A stretch of DNA of 64,000 bases from Vagococcus_D sp963518325 (GCF_963518325.1 NZ_CAUQJB010000005.1:62001-126000); one strand, 5' to 3'; numbered from the stretch's first letter, positions 25,562 through 34,523 are shown. The notes: generated by a model from the letters alone, not told the origin. Translations and numbers: made by a program.

Positions 25562-25616
25562 GGACTAACCCAAAAAACTCTTAAGGAGATTCCTTAAGAG
25601 TTTTTTGGGTTAGTCC
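25562..25616. terminator. Perfect 26-bp stem terminator overlapping the mutase stop codon
   Basis: The arms at 25562-25587 and 25591-25616 are perfect complements with a 3-nt loop (GAT). They hold A6/T6 runs in mid-stem. The TAA stop of the leftward mutase gene (25610-25612) lies inside the right arm. Confidence 0.9.
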
Positions 25617-27136
25617 GCTATTATTTTTTCTAAAGCCCCCAGATTTAGTCCATCGTAAGCTGCAAAAAAGTGACTAAGGGTCTCAAAGACCAATTTATTT
25701 TTACCCAATTGATCATTTTCGACTTGCAGGACAAGCAAAGGTTCATGAAGGCTCATTCTCAAGAGAAACCAGCCTGAACCAAAGTGGCCACGAACATCGC
25801 CACGAATTCCCTCTTCATTTTCCGGGTCAATCCTCAAGCCAGGTCTGTCTTCTATAAAAGTCGCCATCCCCTCAATCACTTGTTCTCCATAAGAACGATA
25901 GTTTTCTGAGTCTATCTTAAAACGCACTTCCTGAGCTTCCGCTGGCTGTTTCAAACTGCTGATTAATTGGCCCAAGGTTTGACCAGAAGCTGCTAATTTA
26001 GGAAGCAACATTACTATTTTAGCAATGACATAGGCCCCATCGTCCAAGAAATAATTTTCTTTAAAGGCAGCGTGACCGCTAGTTTCAATTGCCAGCTCAG
26101 TCTGAACCCCTTCTTGATTTAACTTGACAGCCTGATTAATTACATTACGATAACCACTAATATATCGGTATTGCTTGCCGCCTAGCTCTTCAATAAAGGT
26201 TTTCAAATGACTGGATGTTGGAGAATTGGTCACAATCGTTGTCCCTGGATAATCGTCGAAAACAATTTTTGCCAAAACTGCAATCAAATTGTTGCGATTT
26301 AACACATTTCCATCTTGATCCACAACTGCCGCCCGATCCACATCCGTATCAAAAATAACGCCTAAATCGGCCTTGACCTTTAGGACAGCCGACTGAATAC
26401 TAGCCATGGCTTCTTTATTGTCAGGGTTTGGCATATGATTAGGAAAATGACCATCGGGGTCTAAAAATTGGCTACCTGTCGTATCAGCACCCAGTACTTC
26501 CAAGACTTCCTTCGCGAAATAACCACCTGCACCATTTCCAGCATCAACAATAATATGAAACCCTTTAAGTGGTTGTTGAGCCCCTCCAGGAATGCCCTGT
26601 CTAATTTTGGCAACTAAGTCTGCCGCATACAATGGAATCAACTGGCGTTCCTCGACTGACCCTTTCTTTAAAGGCAGATTAAAGTCTTCGGCAAAAGCCA
26701 CAATCTCATCAATGTCTTCGTGTTCTGCGCCCCCACCCTTAGTAAAAATCTTAATGCCGTTAAAATAATAAGGTAAATGGCTGGCGGTAATCATCACCCC
26801 ACAATCGCAAAGATAATCGGTAAACTGTGTGGCCATAAACATGGCCGGTGTTGTGGCTAAGCCGACATCAATCACATGTACACCCACACTTTCAAAGCCA
26901 TTAATCATCGCTTCTTTCAATTCAACTGCCGATAAGCGACTATCATGACCGATGGCGATTTTTAACTGACCTTCCATCAGTTTTGTCGACAATTCCTTGT
27001 TAACTGCTAACCACTTAACCATCCCCAAAGCGATTTTTTTAGCTTCAACTGCCGTTAAATTTGCTTCCTCCCTTGCTGTTGAAATGGCGATGCCACGAAT
27101 ATCTGATCCATTTTTTAATGTTTGCAACTGACTCAT
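25610..27136 (-). CDS. Phosphohexomutase (phosphomannomutase/phosphoglucomutase family)
   Basis: A 508-residue alpha-D-phosphohexomutase. The phosphoserine loop MITASHLP has Ser119, the metal loop FDTDVDR is at 262-268, the sugar loop is ETSGHAAF, and the C-terminal phosphate-binding loop is RGDVRGHFGSGW. It interconverts hexose 6- and 1-phosphates (mannose or glucose). The sequence belongs to the longer ManB-like branch, not to GlmM. It lies 10 nt after argR in the same direction, so the two are probably cotranscribed, an arrangement with no evident biochemical reason. Confidence 0.87.
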   Translation of the reverse strand: MSQLQTLKNGSDIRGIAISTAREEANLTAVEAKKIALGMVKWLAVNKELSTKLMEGQLKIAIGHDSRLSAVELKEAMINGFESVGVHVIDVGLATTPAMFMATQFTDYLCDCGVMITASHLPYYFNGIKIFTKGGGAEHEDIDEIVAFAEDFNLPLKKGSVEERQLIPLYAADLVAKIRQGIPGGAQQPLKGFHIIVDAGNGAGGYFAKEVLEVLGADTTGSQFLDPDGHFPNHMPNPDNKEAMASIQSAVLKVKADLGVIFDTDVDRAAVVDQDGNVLNRNNLIAVLAKIVFDDYPGTTIVTNSPTSSHLKTFIEELGGKQYRYISGYRNVINQAVKLNQEGVQTELAIETSGHAAFKENYFLDDGAYVIAKIVMLLPKLAASGQTLGQLISSLKQPAEAQEVRFKIDSENYRSYGEQVIEGMATFIEDRPGLRIDPENEEGIRGDVRGHFGSGWFLLRMSLHEPLLVLQVENDQLGKNKLVFETLSHFFAAYDGLNLGALEKIIAD

Positions 27137-27146
27137 ACTATTCCTC

Positions 27147-27602
27147 CTAGTCTTCCATATAAGTTAATATAAGGTCATGCAGTTCAGTAGCTGCCTGATT
27201 ACTCTGAGTGATGATCGCAATCGTATCAGCCCCAGCAATGGTTCCAGCCACCCCATCCAATTGAAGCTCATCAATAATCGCTGCTAACATATTGGCTGAG
27301 CCTAAAGACGTTTGAATCACCACGATAAATTGAGCTAAAGTCACACGTTCAACAGAATCGGCCACCATTTCTTTAAAGCGCTCACCATTGACCGGTTGAT
27401 TTTGTTCGATGATAACGTATTTAACTTCGCCACGACTCCCATGACCTTTAACAATTCCCAACTCGCGGATATCTCGAGAAACAGTCGCTTGAGTGGCTTG
27501 AATACCTTCCTGATTAAGTCTGGCAATTAGCTCCTCTTGAGTTTCAATATCATGGGTTTGGATAAGTTTTTTGATAATGCCTTGTCGGCTACTCTTCTTC
27601 AT
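27147..27602 (-). CDS. argR: Arginine repressor ArgR/AhrC
   Basis: A 151-residue arginine-responsive regulator. The winged helix at residues 5-70 contains TQEELIARLNQEGIQATQATVSRDIRELGIVK; the C-terminal trimerisation and arginine-binding domain ends GVAGTIAGADTIAI, which corresponds to the GxxxGxDT ligand motif. It controls arginine biosynthesis or catabolism. In lactic acid bacteria argR is commonly next to argS, and here argS follows divergently with one hypothetical gene between them. Confidence 0.93.
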   Translation of the reverse strand: MKKSSRQGIIKKLIQTHDIETQEELIARLNQEGIQATQATVSRDIRELGIVKGHGSRGEVKYVIIEQNQPVNGERFKEMVADSVERVTLAQFIVVIQTSLGSANMLAAIIDELQLDGVAGTIAGADTIAIITQSNQAATELHDLILTYMED

Positions 27603-27688
27603 AGTTCACCCCACCTATAATTTGTCAATTTTATTATAGCAAACTTAAAGCTTCCACGCCCCTATTTACTGAATTTAACACAAAACAA

Positions 27689-27730
27689 CAAAAAAAAGAC
27701 CATTATTCATGCTGAGCAATAATAATCTTT
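27689..27730 (-). terminator. Terminator of the hypothetical gene before argR
   Basis: On the minus strand AAAAGATTATTATT pairs imperfectly with AATAATGGTCTTTT and is followed by TTTT. It lies 7 nt past the stop of the gene at 27737-28411. Confidence 0.7.
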
Positions 27731-27736
27731 TGTTTT

Positions 27737-28411
27737 TTAATTTTCAGTTAAAATATGGGATTCTTTCATGTTGTCATAAAAATCTGAAAAATAGCGTAAT
27801 TCCTTTTTTACTTTAATATCGATAAAAACAAACAATCCCATATCCCAATAAAAATCATTAATATGATCTAAAATTATATCGCAATCGTTGATTTTTTCAA
27901 ACCAGTCAATCGTATGTTCCGTTGTGTAAGTTAGTTGCTCAATCGTATCTCGAGTAATTAATAATTTTTGATAAAGGCGATTAAATTCTTTTTTATCCAT
28001 AAAGCTTTTTCTAGAAACGTATTTTTTAAATGACTGTTCTTTCATAATCCTAGCTGAATAGCCATTAAAAATAGTTAATAAGCGATTATTTTCCATTACC
28101 TCAAATTCTTCCAAGTTGTTCACTCCAACAAATCCAATGTAAGATAAATAATTAATAAAAGTTTCTTCTGAAACAGGCATCATCATTTGACGGTTAGGTT
28201 GGCAAATAAACTCATACGAGTAAAGGGACGGTTTATGAATGTTAATTTTCTCAAAAATGAATTTTTCTTTCAATGTGTCACCGTACTTGGACATCGTCTT
28301 CTCAACTATGCGACGATCAAGCGCTTCGCTTATACTGACTTCAATGTTAATCGAACCAATTTTATTTTTCTGTCGCTCTGGCTTAGCCGAGAAACTAATA
28401 CTAATTTTCAT
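27737..28411 (-). CDS. Hypothetical protein between argR and argS
   Basis: A 224-residue protein of no family I can name. The coding call is supported by GGAGG 6 nt before the ATG, a full-length open frame and a terminator just after the stop. The sequence is rich in Lys, Ile, Phe and Asn, has no signal peptide or membrane segment, and has a C-terminal half of predicted helices. Its A+T content appears higher than that of its neighbours, which may suggest acquisition. It interrupts the usual argR-argS neighbourhood. No function is proposed. Confidence 0.7.
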   Translation of the reverse strand: MKISISFSAKPERQKNKIGSINIEVSISEALDRRIVEKTMSKYGDTLKEKFIFEKINIHKPSLYSYEFICQPNRQMMMPVSEETFINYLSYIGFVGVNNLEEFEVMENNRLLTIFNGYSARIMKEQSFKKYVSRKSFMDKKEFNRLYQKLLITRDTIEQLTYTTEHTIDWFEKINDCDIILDHINDFYWDMGLFVFIDIKVKKELRYFSDFYDNMKESHILTEN

Positions 28412-28600
28412 TAATTACCTCCTGAAGGTCTAAAATTTAACACTATGAGTCCCCACTCATAACCTTCTTTTAATTCATCCCTTTTTCGAAAAACATGGAT
28501 AATAAAAAGCATTCCTGTGAGATATAATACCACTGATTTACCAGATAATCAATCAACAACACTCGGTTTTCTTAATTTATCTTTACACGCAAGAGATAGT

Positions 28601-28712
28601 ATTTCCCCCTTATTTTTGTTATAATGTCAATGTCTATTATTAAAGTTTCAGAAACTTAATGAAAGCAACTCATTTCCCCCTTATTTCAAGGGAAATATCT
28701 GACTGCTTTTTT
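28601..28712 (+). promoter_or_regulatory. argS promoter and terminator-type leader
   Basis: TATAAT at 28620-28625 is followed by a hairpin AAGTTTC/GAAACTT (28643-28657) and then a terminator-like structure at 28662-28712: outer arms AAAGCA/TGCTTT, inner arms ATTTCCC/GGGAAAT, then six T. It ends 31 nt before argS. The 15-mer ATTTCCCCCTTATTT occurs at 28601-28615 and again at 28672-28686 within the inner arm. No T-box sequence is visible. An attenuator is inferred. Confidence 0.55.
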
Positions 28713-28743
28713 ATAAATGTACAACTACTTGGAGGTTTAACTG

Positions 28744-30435
28744 ATGAATGAAAGAAATGTAGTAGCAAATGCCTTACACCAAGTCCTAGCTGACCATCTA
28801 ACCCTTGATGAGATTCTAACTCTCTTGGAAAATCCTAAATCCAGCCAACATGGGGACGTGGCTTTCCCAGTTTTTTCACTTGCTAAAGTGTTACGCAAAG
28901 CACCTCAAGCAATCGCAACTGATTTAGTTGCTAAAATCCCTGCCGACAGTTTTGAAAAAGTTGAAGTGGTTGGCCCATATATCAACTTCTTCCTAAATAA
29001 AGGACTGGTCAGCCAAGGGACACTGAAAAATATCATTACTGAACAAGAACACTACGGTGATGCAGCAATTGGTGAAGGCCGTAACATTCCCATCGACATG
29101 TCCTCACCTAACATTGCCAAACCAATGTCCATGGGTCACTTACGCTCAACTGTCATTGGAAATTCCCTTGCCAATATCCTAACGAAGATTGACTATGCGC
29201 CAATCCGCATTAATTACATCGGCGATTGGGGCACACAGTTTGGCAAATTAATCGTGGCCTATAAAAAATGGGGAAGCGAAGACGCCGTCAAAGAGGCGCC
29301 AATCAAAGAATTATTACGACTATATGTAGATTTCCATGAAGAAGCTGAAAAACATCCTGAACTGGAAGATGACGCCCGTTTGTGGTTTAAAAAATTAGAA
29401 GATGGCGATCAAGAAGCAACCGCTCTTTGGAAATGGTTCCGCGAAGAATCACTGAAAGAATTCCAACGTATTTATGACATTCTGGAAATCGGCTTTGATT
29501 CTTATAATGGTGAATCTTTCTACAATGATAAGATGGATCAAGCCGTGGCTATTTTGGAAGACAAACAATTATTGGAAACCAATGAAGGCGCGGAAATTGT
29601 TGATTTAGAAAAATACAATTTAAATCCTGCTCTGATTCGCAAGTCTGACGGTGCCACCCTTTACATCACTCGCGACTTAGCATCTGCTCTTTACCGTAAA
29701 AAAGAATACGACTTTGCTCAAGCCCTTTACGTGGTCGGCAATGAGCAGTCCACTCATTTCAAACAATTAAAAGCTGTTTTAACAGAAATGGGCTATGATT
29801 GGTCTGAGGATATTCACCACGTTCCATTCGGTTTAATTACTAAAGACGGGAAAAAATTATCTACCCGTAAAGGCAAGATTATCTTACTTGAAGAAGTTTT
29901 GGAAGAAGCCATCAGCTTAGCTAAAACACAAATAGAAGAAAAAAACCCAGACTTAGCTAACAAAGACGAAGTGGCAAGACAAGTAGGGGTTGGAGCAGTT
30001 ATATTCCATGATTTAAAGAATGACCGTTTAAATAACTTTGATTTCTCACTAGAAGAAGTCGTTCGTTTTGAAGGCGAAACGGGGCCATACGTCCAGTATA
30101 CCCATGCTCGCTGCTCATCTATCTTGCGCAAAACGAACTGGGCACCTCAGAAGGATGCCGACTATACACTAAATGACACGGAAAGTTGGGAAGTCATTAA
30201 ATTATTACAAACTTTCCCACAAATCGTTCAACGTGCCGCAACAAAATATGAGCCTTCAGTTATTGCAAAATATGTCATTCAGTTAGCTCAATCTTTTAAT
30301 AAATACTACGCCCACGTTAAAATTGTCAACGACGATGGCCAACAAGATGCTCGTTTAGCACTTGTTTTCTCTGTTAAGACCGTTTTAAAAGAGGGGTTAA
30401 GATTACTTGGCTTAAAAGCACCTGAAGAAATGTAA
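28744..30435 (+). CDS. argS: Arginyl-tRNA synthetase ArgS
   Basis: A 563-residue class I aminoacyl-tRNA synthetase. An N-terminal Arg_tRNA_synt_N domain is followed by the HIGH-type motif SPNIAKPMSMGHLRST near residues 120-135, the DGKKLSTRKG loop in place of KMSKS, and a C-terminal DALR anticodon-binding domain. The family length and motifs are complete. GGAGG lies 7 nt before the ATG. A terminator-type leader sits upstream; see that entry. Confidence 0.96.
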   Translation: MNERNVVANALHQVLADHLTLDEILTLLENPKSSQHGDVAFPVFSLAKVLRKAPQAIATDLVAKIPADSFEKVEVVGPYINFFLNKGLVSQGTLKNIITEQEHYGDAAIGEGRNIPIDMSSPNIAKPMSMGHLRSTVIGNSLANILTKIDYAPIRINYIGDWGTQFGKLIVAYKKWGSEDAVKEAPIKELLRLYVDFHEEAEKHPELEDDARLWFKKLEDGDQEATALWKWFREESLKEFQRIYDILEIGFDSYNGESFYNDKMDQAVAILEDKQLLETNEGAEIVDLEKYNLNPALIRKSDGATLYITRDLASALYRKKEYDFAQALYVVGNEQSTHFKQLKAVLTEMGYDWSEDIHHVPFGLITKDGKKLSTRKGKIILLEEVLEEAISLAKTQIEEKNPDLANKDEVARQVGVGAVIFHDLKNDRLNNFDFSLEEVVRFEGETGPYVQYTHARCSSILRKTNWAPQKDADYTLNDTESWEVIKLLQTFPQIVQRAATKYEPSVIAKYVIQLAQSFNKYYAHVKIVNDDGQQDARLALVFSVKTVLKEGLRLLGLKAPEEM

Positions 30436-30437
30436 AT

Positions 30438-30492
30438 AAAAGCAGGAAGGAATAAAGAGCATCGTTGCTCACGGATTCCTTCCTACTTTTTT
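30438..30492 (+). terminator. argS terminator
   Basis: AGGAAGGAAT (30444-30453) pairs with ATTCCTTCCT (30475-30484), with an inner hairpin GAGCA/TGCTC at 30457-30470, followed by CTTTTTT. Confidence 0.88.
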
Positions 30493-31105
30493 ATTCCAAT
30501 TAATTTCGGTTCGTTCTCTACAAGTGATAACTGATAGAATGTTTCCACCACCTCATCAGGGTCCGGCTAATAATTAAATAATGAAACTTAAAGAGATATT
30601 TTGTCACTGGTAGTCTCACTATTTTTTTGATTGTTGCTGACCTAAACGTGGCGTTTACGTAAAAAATAAAATTTTGATTTAATCACTAGAACTTCCCTAC
30701 TAACAACTAACATAACTGCCCCTAAAAAAACTCATCAATCTTATTATTCGTTATTTAACCCATGTCGTCTGGGTGTGTACATCGTTTTTCCCTCAAGATT
30801 AGATGGCTCATAAAAAAAACACGCTAACACTTTTTGACGTCCTTTGATCAATTAATCTTAGGGAACCAATCCATTAACAACTTGGATCCTTCCACCTACT
30901 AACTTTCAGACTGATACCATGTAGTCAGTATAAAAAAATTAAAAGGGATTGAAAAAGCAAGATTAGCCACTATTTAGTGTAATCCACTCTAAATAGTGGT
31001 TAATCACAAAAAAATGGTGAACTTTGGGGTGAAAATGTCAATCTTACCTTTTAGTTAGCTTCTGTTTAGAAGTCCCTTTCCAGCAAACATCACAGATAGA
31101 GAATC
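30493..31105. other. 613-bp stretch without a clear gene
   Basis: No recognisable gene was found. It contains a short hairpin TAAACG/CGTTTA near 30643, a 35-codon leftward open frame at 30744-30851 with a TTG start and no ribosome site (an internal ATG at 30782 has GAGGG upstream), and a large hairpin at 30961-31005. Base composition is A/T-rich. It may be a decayed gene or hold a small RNA. Confidence 0.5.
30961..31005. repeat. Large inverted repeat upstream of the queT terminator
   Basis: GATTA-g-CCACTATTTAG (30961-30977) pairs with CTAAATAGTGG-t-TAATC (30989-31005): 16 of 17 positions match, with an 11-nt loop. On the minus strand the stem is followed by TTGCTTTTTC, so it could be a weak terminator or the end of a small RNA. 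Confidence 0.6.
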
Positions 31106-31139
31106 AAAAAGCCTAAGACGAAATGTCTTAAGCTTTTTT
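31106..31139. terminator. queT terminator
   Basis: AAAAAGCCTAAGAC and GTCTTAAGCTTTTTT form a stem of about 12 bp with one mismatch and a GAAAT loop, 12 nt past the queT stop and T-rich on the minus strand. Confidence 0.85.
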
Positions 31140-31151
31140 GATTGATAGCCA

Positions 31152-31637
31152 CTATGTTAAATCAATTTGCTGACCGATTAAGTACATAATGGGTGCTGAA
31201 ATACTCATAATTACGAGTTCACTAAGAGCTGTTGTACCGAAAGTCAGCCAAAAAGGAACCTCTATCGCAATATGGAGCATCCATGCAATCATAAACATAC
31301 TGATCGTAAAGAAAATCGTGTTGAAGATCATCCGTTTTTTGATGTCAGTGACATACTTGCTAATAATAGCTGTTAGTCCCAGTGCCAGAAAACTCTGACC
31401 GCCTCCAAATACGACATCCAGCCAGCCAAACTCTGAAAATAGCATGTTATAAAGGACAACGCCCCCTAAAACACCCCACATAAGTTTTTTGTTAAAGACG
31501 ACTAGATGATTCAAACTCTCTGACACTCTAAATTGAATAGGACCTTGCGCAAAGGGCGTAATCATCGATAACGCCAAATACATCGCAGCCACTATGCCAT
31601 TTAACACCAGTATTTTTGTTTTTTTACTACTTATCAT
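31152..31637 (-). CDS. queT: QueT family queuosine-precursor transporter
   Basis: A 161-residue membrane protein with about five hydrophobic segments and the QueT core MITPFAQGPIQFRVSESLNHL (seen at residues 25-45). QueT proteins are S-components of ECF transporters that take up a queuosine precursor such as preQ1. The start at 31637 has AGGAGG just upstream; the longer frame to 31712 runs through the riboswitch and is rejected. A preQ1-I-like riboswitch lies directly in front, which supports both assignments. Confidence 0.9.
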   Translation of the reverse strand: MISSKKTKILVLNGIVAAMYLALSMITPFAQGPIQFRVSESLNHLVVFNKKLMWGVLGGVVLYNMLFSEFGWLDVVFGGGQSFLALGLTAIISKYVTDIKKRMIFNTIFFTISMFMIAWMLHIAIEVPFWLTFGTTALSELVIMSISAPIMYLIGQQIDLT

Positions 31638-31644
31638 TTTTCTA

Positions 31645-31690
31645 CCTCCTCCGAGTTTTGATGACGCGGGATGGTTGACGAACCGCGATA
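31645..31690 (-). promoter_or_regulatory. preQ1-I-like riboswitch in front of queT
   Basis: On the minus strand CGCGG (31687-31683) pairs with CCGCG (31669-31665) around a 13-nt loop containing UCAACC, followed by an A-rich tail (UCAUCAAAACU) that runs into the ribosome site GGAGGAGG. This is the class I preQ1 layout: a 5-bp P1, a C-containing loop and an A-rich 3' tail with the Shine-Dalgarno in reach. A second hairpin TACTAC/GTAGTA at 31706-31689 sits just before P1. Confidence 0.7.
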
Positions 31691-31957
31691 CTACAAAAAA
31701 GTAGTACTTCAATATATTACACTAATTAAGCCAAATAAGCTACCTTGGATCTCAGCCTTCTTTTTACTTATCAATCCTGCTTCTTTAGTAAACTTTTCTT
31801 AAATCACCTCATAAATCCCCCTCGAAATCAAAATTAGGTTGCTGACTTGAGAAATATGACGCATAATGAAACGACTACTAGATTTCCTATGCCCACATAA
31901 CTGATATGGTTGGGGAATTATAATGGGATTGATAGAGAAAAGGACGAGACTATACAT

Positions 31958-34483
31958 ATGAATATCTATTCACTAATAGCACAAAATAATGCAAACAACT
32001 TACAAAAAATTGCCTGCACATTTTCACAAGACAAGGGCACTTGCCATCTTACCTACCAAGAACTATTAAATCAAGCGGACTTATTCGCGAAGATATTAAC
32101 TGATAGCGGTATCTTGCCAGGAGATCGAGTAGCACTTGTCTCGGAAAACGCACCAGAGTGGAATGTGGCTTTTCTAGCTATTCTAAAATTAAATGCAACA
32201 GCAGTCCTAATTGACGCTTCACTGACGGGAAGTGAAATTACCAACCTGATCGAACATTCAGATGTGAGTGCGGCCTACACGTCCCCAAAGATCATGGAAA
32301 AATTAAAGGAGCATCTGGGAACCATTCACCCTGTCTTTGACTTGATGAATCAGAGTCAAGTTTACTCTGGTTTTCCCAGTCAGTCGCCAGAGTTGGTTAG
32401 TGAGGGTGACCCAGAAGTTGCCACGATTATTTTTTCTTCTGGTACCACACGCTCGGCAAAAGGAATTATGCATACCCACGATGCATTGATAAACTCAACA
32501 ATGATGTGTGCAACCAGTAATCAGTTGGACCGAGAGGGTCGCTATTTATCCGTCATTCCTAACAGCCATGTCTATGGATTAGTCTGTCTGGTTCTAGCAC
32601 CCATGCTCTTAGGTGCTGACAGTTTTTACATTGAATCAATGACTGCCCCAGCTATTAGAGTCGCTTTTGACAGCTATCAGCCAACTGTTTTCCCCTGTGT
32701 CCCGAAGGTCTTTGATTTATTTAAGACCCAGGCACTTATGACGATTAACAGCAAAAAAGTGACCAAGTTAATGTTTAAATTATTGTTTCCACTCTGTCTA
32801 TTTGCCCGCAAGCGTGGCCTTAACTTGGGGAAAGTCATCTTTAAAAGCATCCATCAAGCTTTTGGTGGTGAGATTGACATCTTGTGTTCCGCTGGGGCCC
32901 CAATGCCTCAAGAAACTGCCGACTTTTATTTAGGCACAGGCTTTAATTTGCTGATTACTTACGGAGCCACTGAAACAAACATACCGACAATTGGCAATCG
33001 TGGGAATAATTTAACCGCTGAGACGTGTGGCAAACCTTACGATGAGGTGGAAGTAAAACTTAGCCCTCAGGGTGAACTGCTGATTCGATCTCCTTATATG
33101 ATGAAAGGCTATTTCCGTGATCCAGTAGCGACAGCTAAAGCTTTTGAGGATGGGTGGTTAAAGACAGGTGATATTGGCGCCATCGATTCAAAAGGGAATT
33201 ACCGAATCGTCGGCCGTTCCAAGGAAAATATCATCCTAGGGACAGGTAAAAAATTAACGCCAGACGATGTTGAAGCCGCCTATTGTAACATTTTAGGCAT
33301 TTCGGAACTAGTCATTACTGGTGTTCCCTCTCCTAATGGTTATGACGAAATTCACGCCTTTGTTGTCAGAGATCACAGCGAACTACCCAAAGAGCGTATC
33401 TTAGAGGGAATCGCTGAAAAAACTGCCGAAGCTTCCCTTCACGTGAAGTTAACGAAAGTTCATTTTATTGAGGCCATACCCAAAACCTCCTTGCAAAAAC
33501 CAAAGCGTTATTTATTAAAAAAAATAGCATTAGACGAAGTAGCTAACGAAACTCAACCCACAGAAAAAATAGTTACCTCCCAAGACATTCAGCAAAAAGT
33601 CATTCAACTAATTGCTCAATTGGGAGAAATTGATGCCAGTGTCATTTCCGCCACATCCAAACCATTTTCAGAGTTAGGTATGGACTCCCTAGCTGCCATC
33701 AATCTTGCCTTGGAGTTAGAGGACAACTATCACCTTAATGTGGAAGACGCCTTTCACCCTGAAATGTCCGTCGCCGATTTAGTCGGCTTTATTCAACACC
33801 CTAAGGACAAGCATAAACAAGTCAAAGAACCTGGCTCTGAACCGAAAGTCAAACGGAAAATCGACTACATCTTATTTAGATCAGCCTGTGTCTTAGCCCG
33901 TGTTTTTTACAAGGTGACAGTCAAAAATGACCACACCATTCCTAATAATACTGGTTATATTATTTGTGCCAACCATGTATCCAACTTAGATTATTTGTGG
34001 TTAACCGTTAATTTTAAAAAAGAACAGTTTCAAACCTTTTATTGTATGGCTAAACAAGAAGTCGTCAATAAAGCCGCCATTAGCCAATTATTGACTCGGA
34101 TTTGTGGCATGATTCCGATTAACCGCGATCAAGCTGGCTCTGATTCTCTCCATCATTGCAAGGTTACCTTAAAAGCCAATAACGGCTTGCTGATTCATCC
34201 AGAAGGGACCCGCAGTAAAAGTGGACAACTTGGTTCCCTAAAAAAAGGAGCTGCCATGTTGGCGATTGATTCGGGAGTTCCGATTATTCCTGCCTATATT
34301 CATGGTGCCTATGAAATCTATCCACGGGGTAATAAATTGCCAAAGTGGTTCAATTTTTCTGAAATGCGCAAATACCCTGTCAACGTGGTTTACGGCAAAC
34401 CAATTATGCCAACTGGCCTAACAGCTAAAGAATTAACCAAACAAGTGGAGGCAGCCATGATGGCCTTAGCCATTCAACCTTAA
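31958..34483 (+). CDS. Acyl ligase-ACP-acyltransferase fusion
   Basis: An 841-residue three-domain protein. Residues 1-525 are an AMP-forming acyl-CoA/ACP synthetase, with the P-loop FSSGTTRSAKG at 159-169, YGATET at 335-340 and TGD at 403-405. Residues 540-615 are an acyl or peptidyl carrier domain with phosphopantetheine Ser577 in LGMDSL. Residues 640-841 are a PlsC/LPLAT acyltransferase with NHVSNLD at 672-678 (H-x4-D) and PEGTRS at 748-753. It probably activates a fatty acid, loads the carrier and moves it to a lysophospholipid or similar acceptor. The ATG at 31958 is chosen by alignment; the frame opens at 31910. Confidence 0.87.
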   Translation: MNIYSLIAQNNANNLQKIACTFSQDKGTCHLTYQELLNQADLFAKILTDSGILPGDRVALVSENAPEWNVAFLAILKLNATAVLIDASLTGSEITNLIEHSDVSAAYTSPKIMEKLKEHLGTIHPVFDLMNQSQVYSGFPSQSPELVSEGDPEVATIIFSSGTTRSAKGIMHTHDALINSTMMCATSNQLDREGRYLSVIPNSHVYGLVCLVLAPMLLGADSFYIESMTAPAIRVAFDSYQPTVFPCVPKVFDLFKTQALMTINSKKVTKLMFKLLFPLCLFARKRGLNLGKVIFKSIHQAFGGEIDILCSAGAPMPQETADFYLGTGFNLLITYGATETNIPTIGNRGNNLTAETCGKPYDEVEVKLSPQGELLIRSPYMMKGYFRDPVATAKAFEDGWLKTGDIGAIDSKGNYRIVGRSKENIILGTGKKLTPDDVEAAYCNILGISELVITGVPSPNGYDEIHAFVVRDHSELPKERILEGIAEKTAEASLHVKLTKVHFIEAIPKTSLQKPKRYLLKKIALDEVANETQPTEKIVTSQDIQQKVIQLIAQLGEIDASVISATSKPFSELGMDSLAAINLALELEDNYHLNVEDAFHPEMSVADLVGFIQHPKDKHKQVKEPGSEPKVKRKIDYILFRSACVLARVFYKVTVKNDHTIPNNTGYIICANHVSNLDYLWLTVNFKKEQFQTFYCMAKQEVVNKAAISQLLTRICGMIPINRDQAGSDSLHHCKVTLKANNGLLIHPEGTRSKSGQLGSLKKGAAMLAIDSGVPIIPAYIHGAYEIYPRGNKLPKWFNFSEMRKYPVNVVYGKPIMPTGLTAKELTKQVEAAMMALAIQP

Positions 34484-34488
34484 GTAAG

Positions 34489-34523
34489 AAAAGCACGATT
34501 CGTTGCAAGCGTCGTGCTTTTTC
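34489..34523 (+). terminator. Terminator after the acyl ligase fusion
   Basis: AAAAGCACGA (34489-34498) pairs with TCGTGCTTTT (34512-34521), followed by T. It is 5 nt past the stop. Confidence 0.88.

Noticed and set aside
28659..28751. A 30-codon leader peptide before argS
   Set aside because: It has no ribosome site, only one arginine codon and no codon pattern for attenuation.
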